Source of the DNA: Candidatus Omnitrophota bacterium
GTDB taxonomy: Bacteria > Omnitrophota > Gorgyraeia > Gygaellales > Profunditerraquicolaceae
Assembly (NCBI GenBank): GCA_029561735.1
Contig: JAKQWZ010000016.1
Location: forward strand, 1-50,436
Direction of reading: 5' to 3'
Length of the DNA: 50,436 nucleotides
The position numbers and the translations under genes are program-made. Positions 50,415 to 50,436 of the stretch are shown one piece after another (the stretch's first letter is position 1; each line of letters opens with the position of its first letter). Below the pieces are notes generated by a model. The model saw only the letters and a program-made list of their open reading frames with translations. It was not told where the DNA came from and did no database searches.

Positions 50415-50436
50415 GGAAAAATGCGCTAAAACTTCG

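Noticed and set aside
1-50436. CRISPR array, defence island, prophage, transposon, tRNA or rRNA
   Set aside because: No regularly spaced repeats, no transposase/integrase/Cas/restriction-type proteins, and the gaps are too small for RNA operons; none seen.

Overview
The window is a dense stretch of about 50.4 kb from a diderm bacterial chromosome. An lptD-type gene and a PilMNOPQ locus support an outer membrane. An Omnitrophota-like or other uncultured-phylum origin is only an inference from gene content and style. All 53 convincing genes lie on the minus strand and are packed with 1-50 nt overlaps or very short gaps. Reading in the transcription direction (right to left), the blocks are: (1) trxA, BioD/DRTGG protein, pta, ackA, panD, def, lipA, trxB, GTP-type PEPCK, purC, UPF0104-like membrane protein, NYN protein; (2) an MscS-like membrane protein, a radical SAM/SPASM protein, a methyltransferase, miaB, a GT39-like/TPR protein, miaA, hflX; (3) a CIRCE-controlled hrcA-grpE-dnaK-dnaJ block continuing into FmdB, DUF1015 and accD; (4) a MalK/MsmX-type ATPase and two tandem GGDEF proteins; (5) ROK kinase, fsa/tal, lptD, ugd and three more UDP-sugar enzymes; (6) a major pilin with its own promoter and terminator, then a pilin-like gene, pilin, pilM-N-O-P-Q, DUF2344 and RNase E/G; (7) rplU, obg, proB, proA, nadD, rpe and a phosphohexomutase truncated at the window edge. 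I saw no tRNA, rRNA, CRISPR array, transposase or prophage. Most of the window is housekeeping, and I did not find an unmistakable new defence or mobile system. The best leads are a pilin-like protein lacking the prepilin motif, an HrcA that appears to lack its central core, a two-gene (split) Pta, a tandem GGDEF pair in which only one member keeps the inhibitory site, a 9-bp dyad straddling the promoter of the MscS-like gene, and unusual operon linkages (T4P with RNase E/G; heat shock with accD). All comparisons with protein families are from memory; no database search was run.
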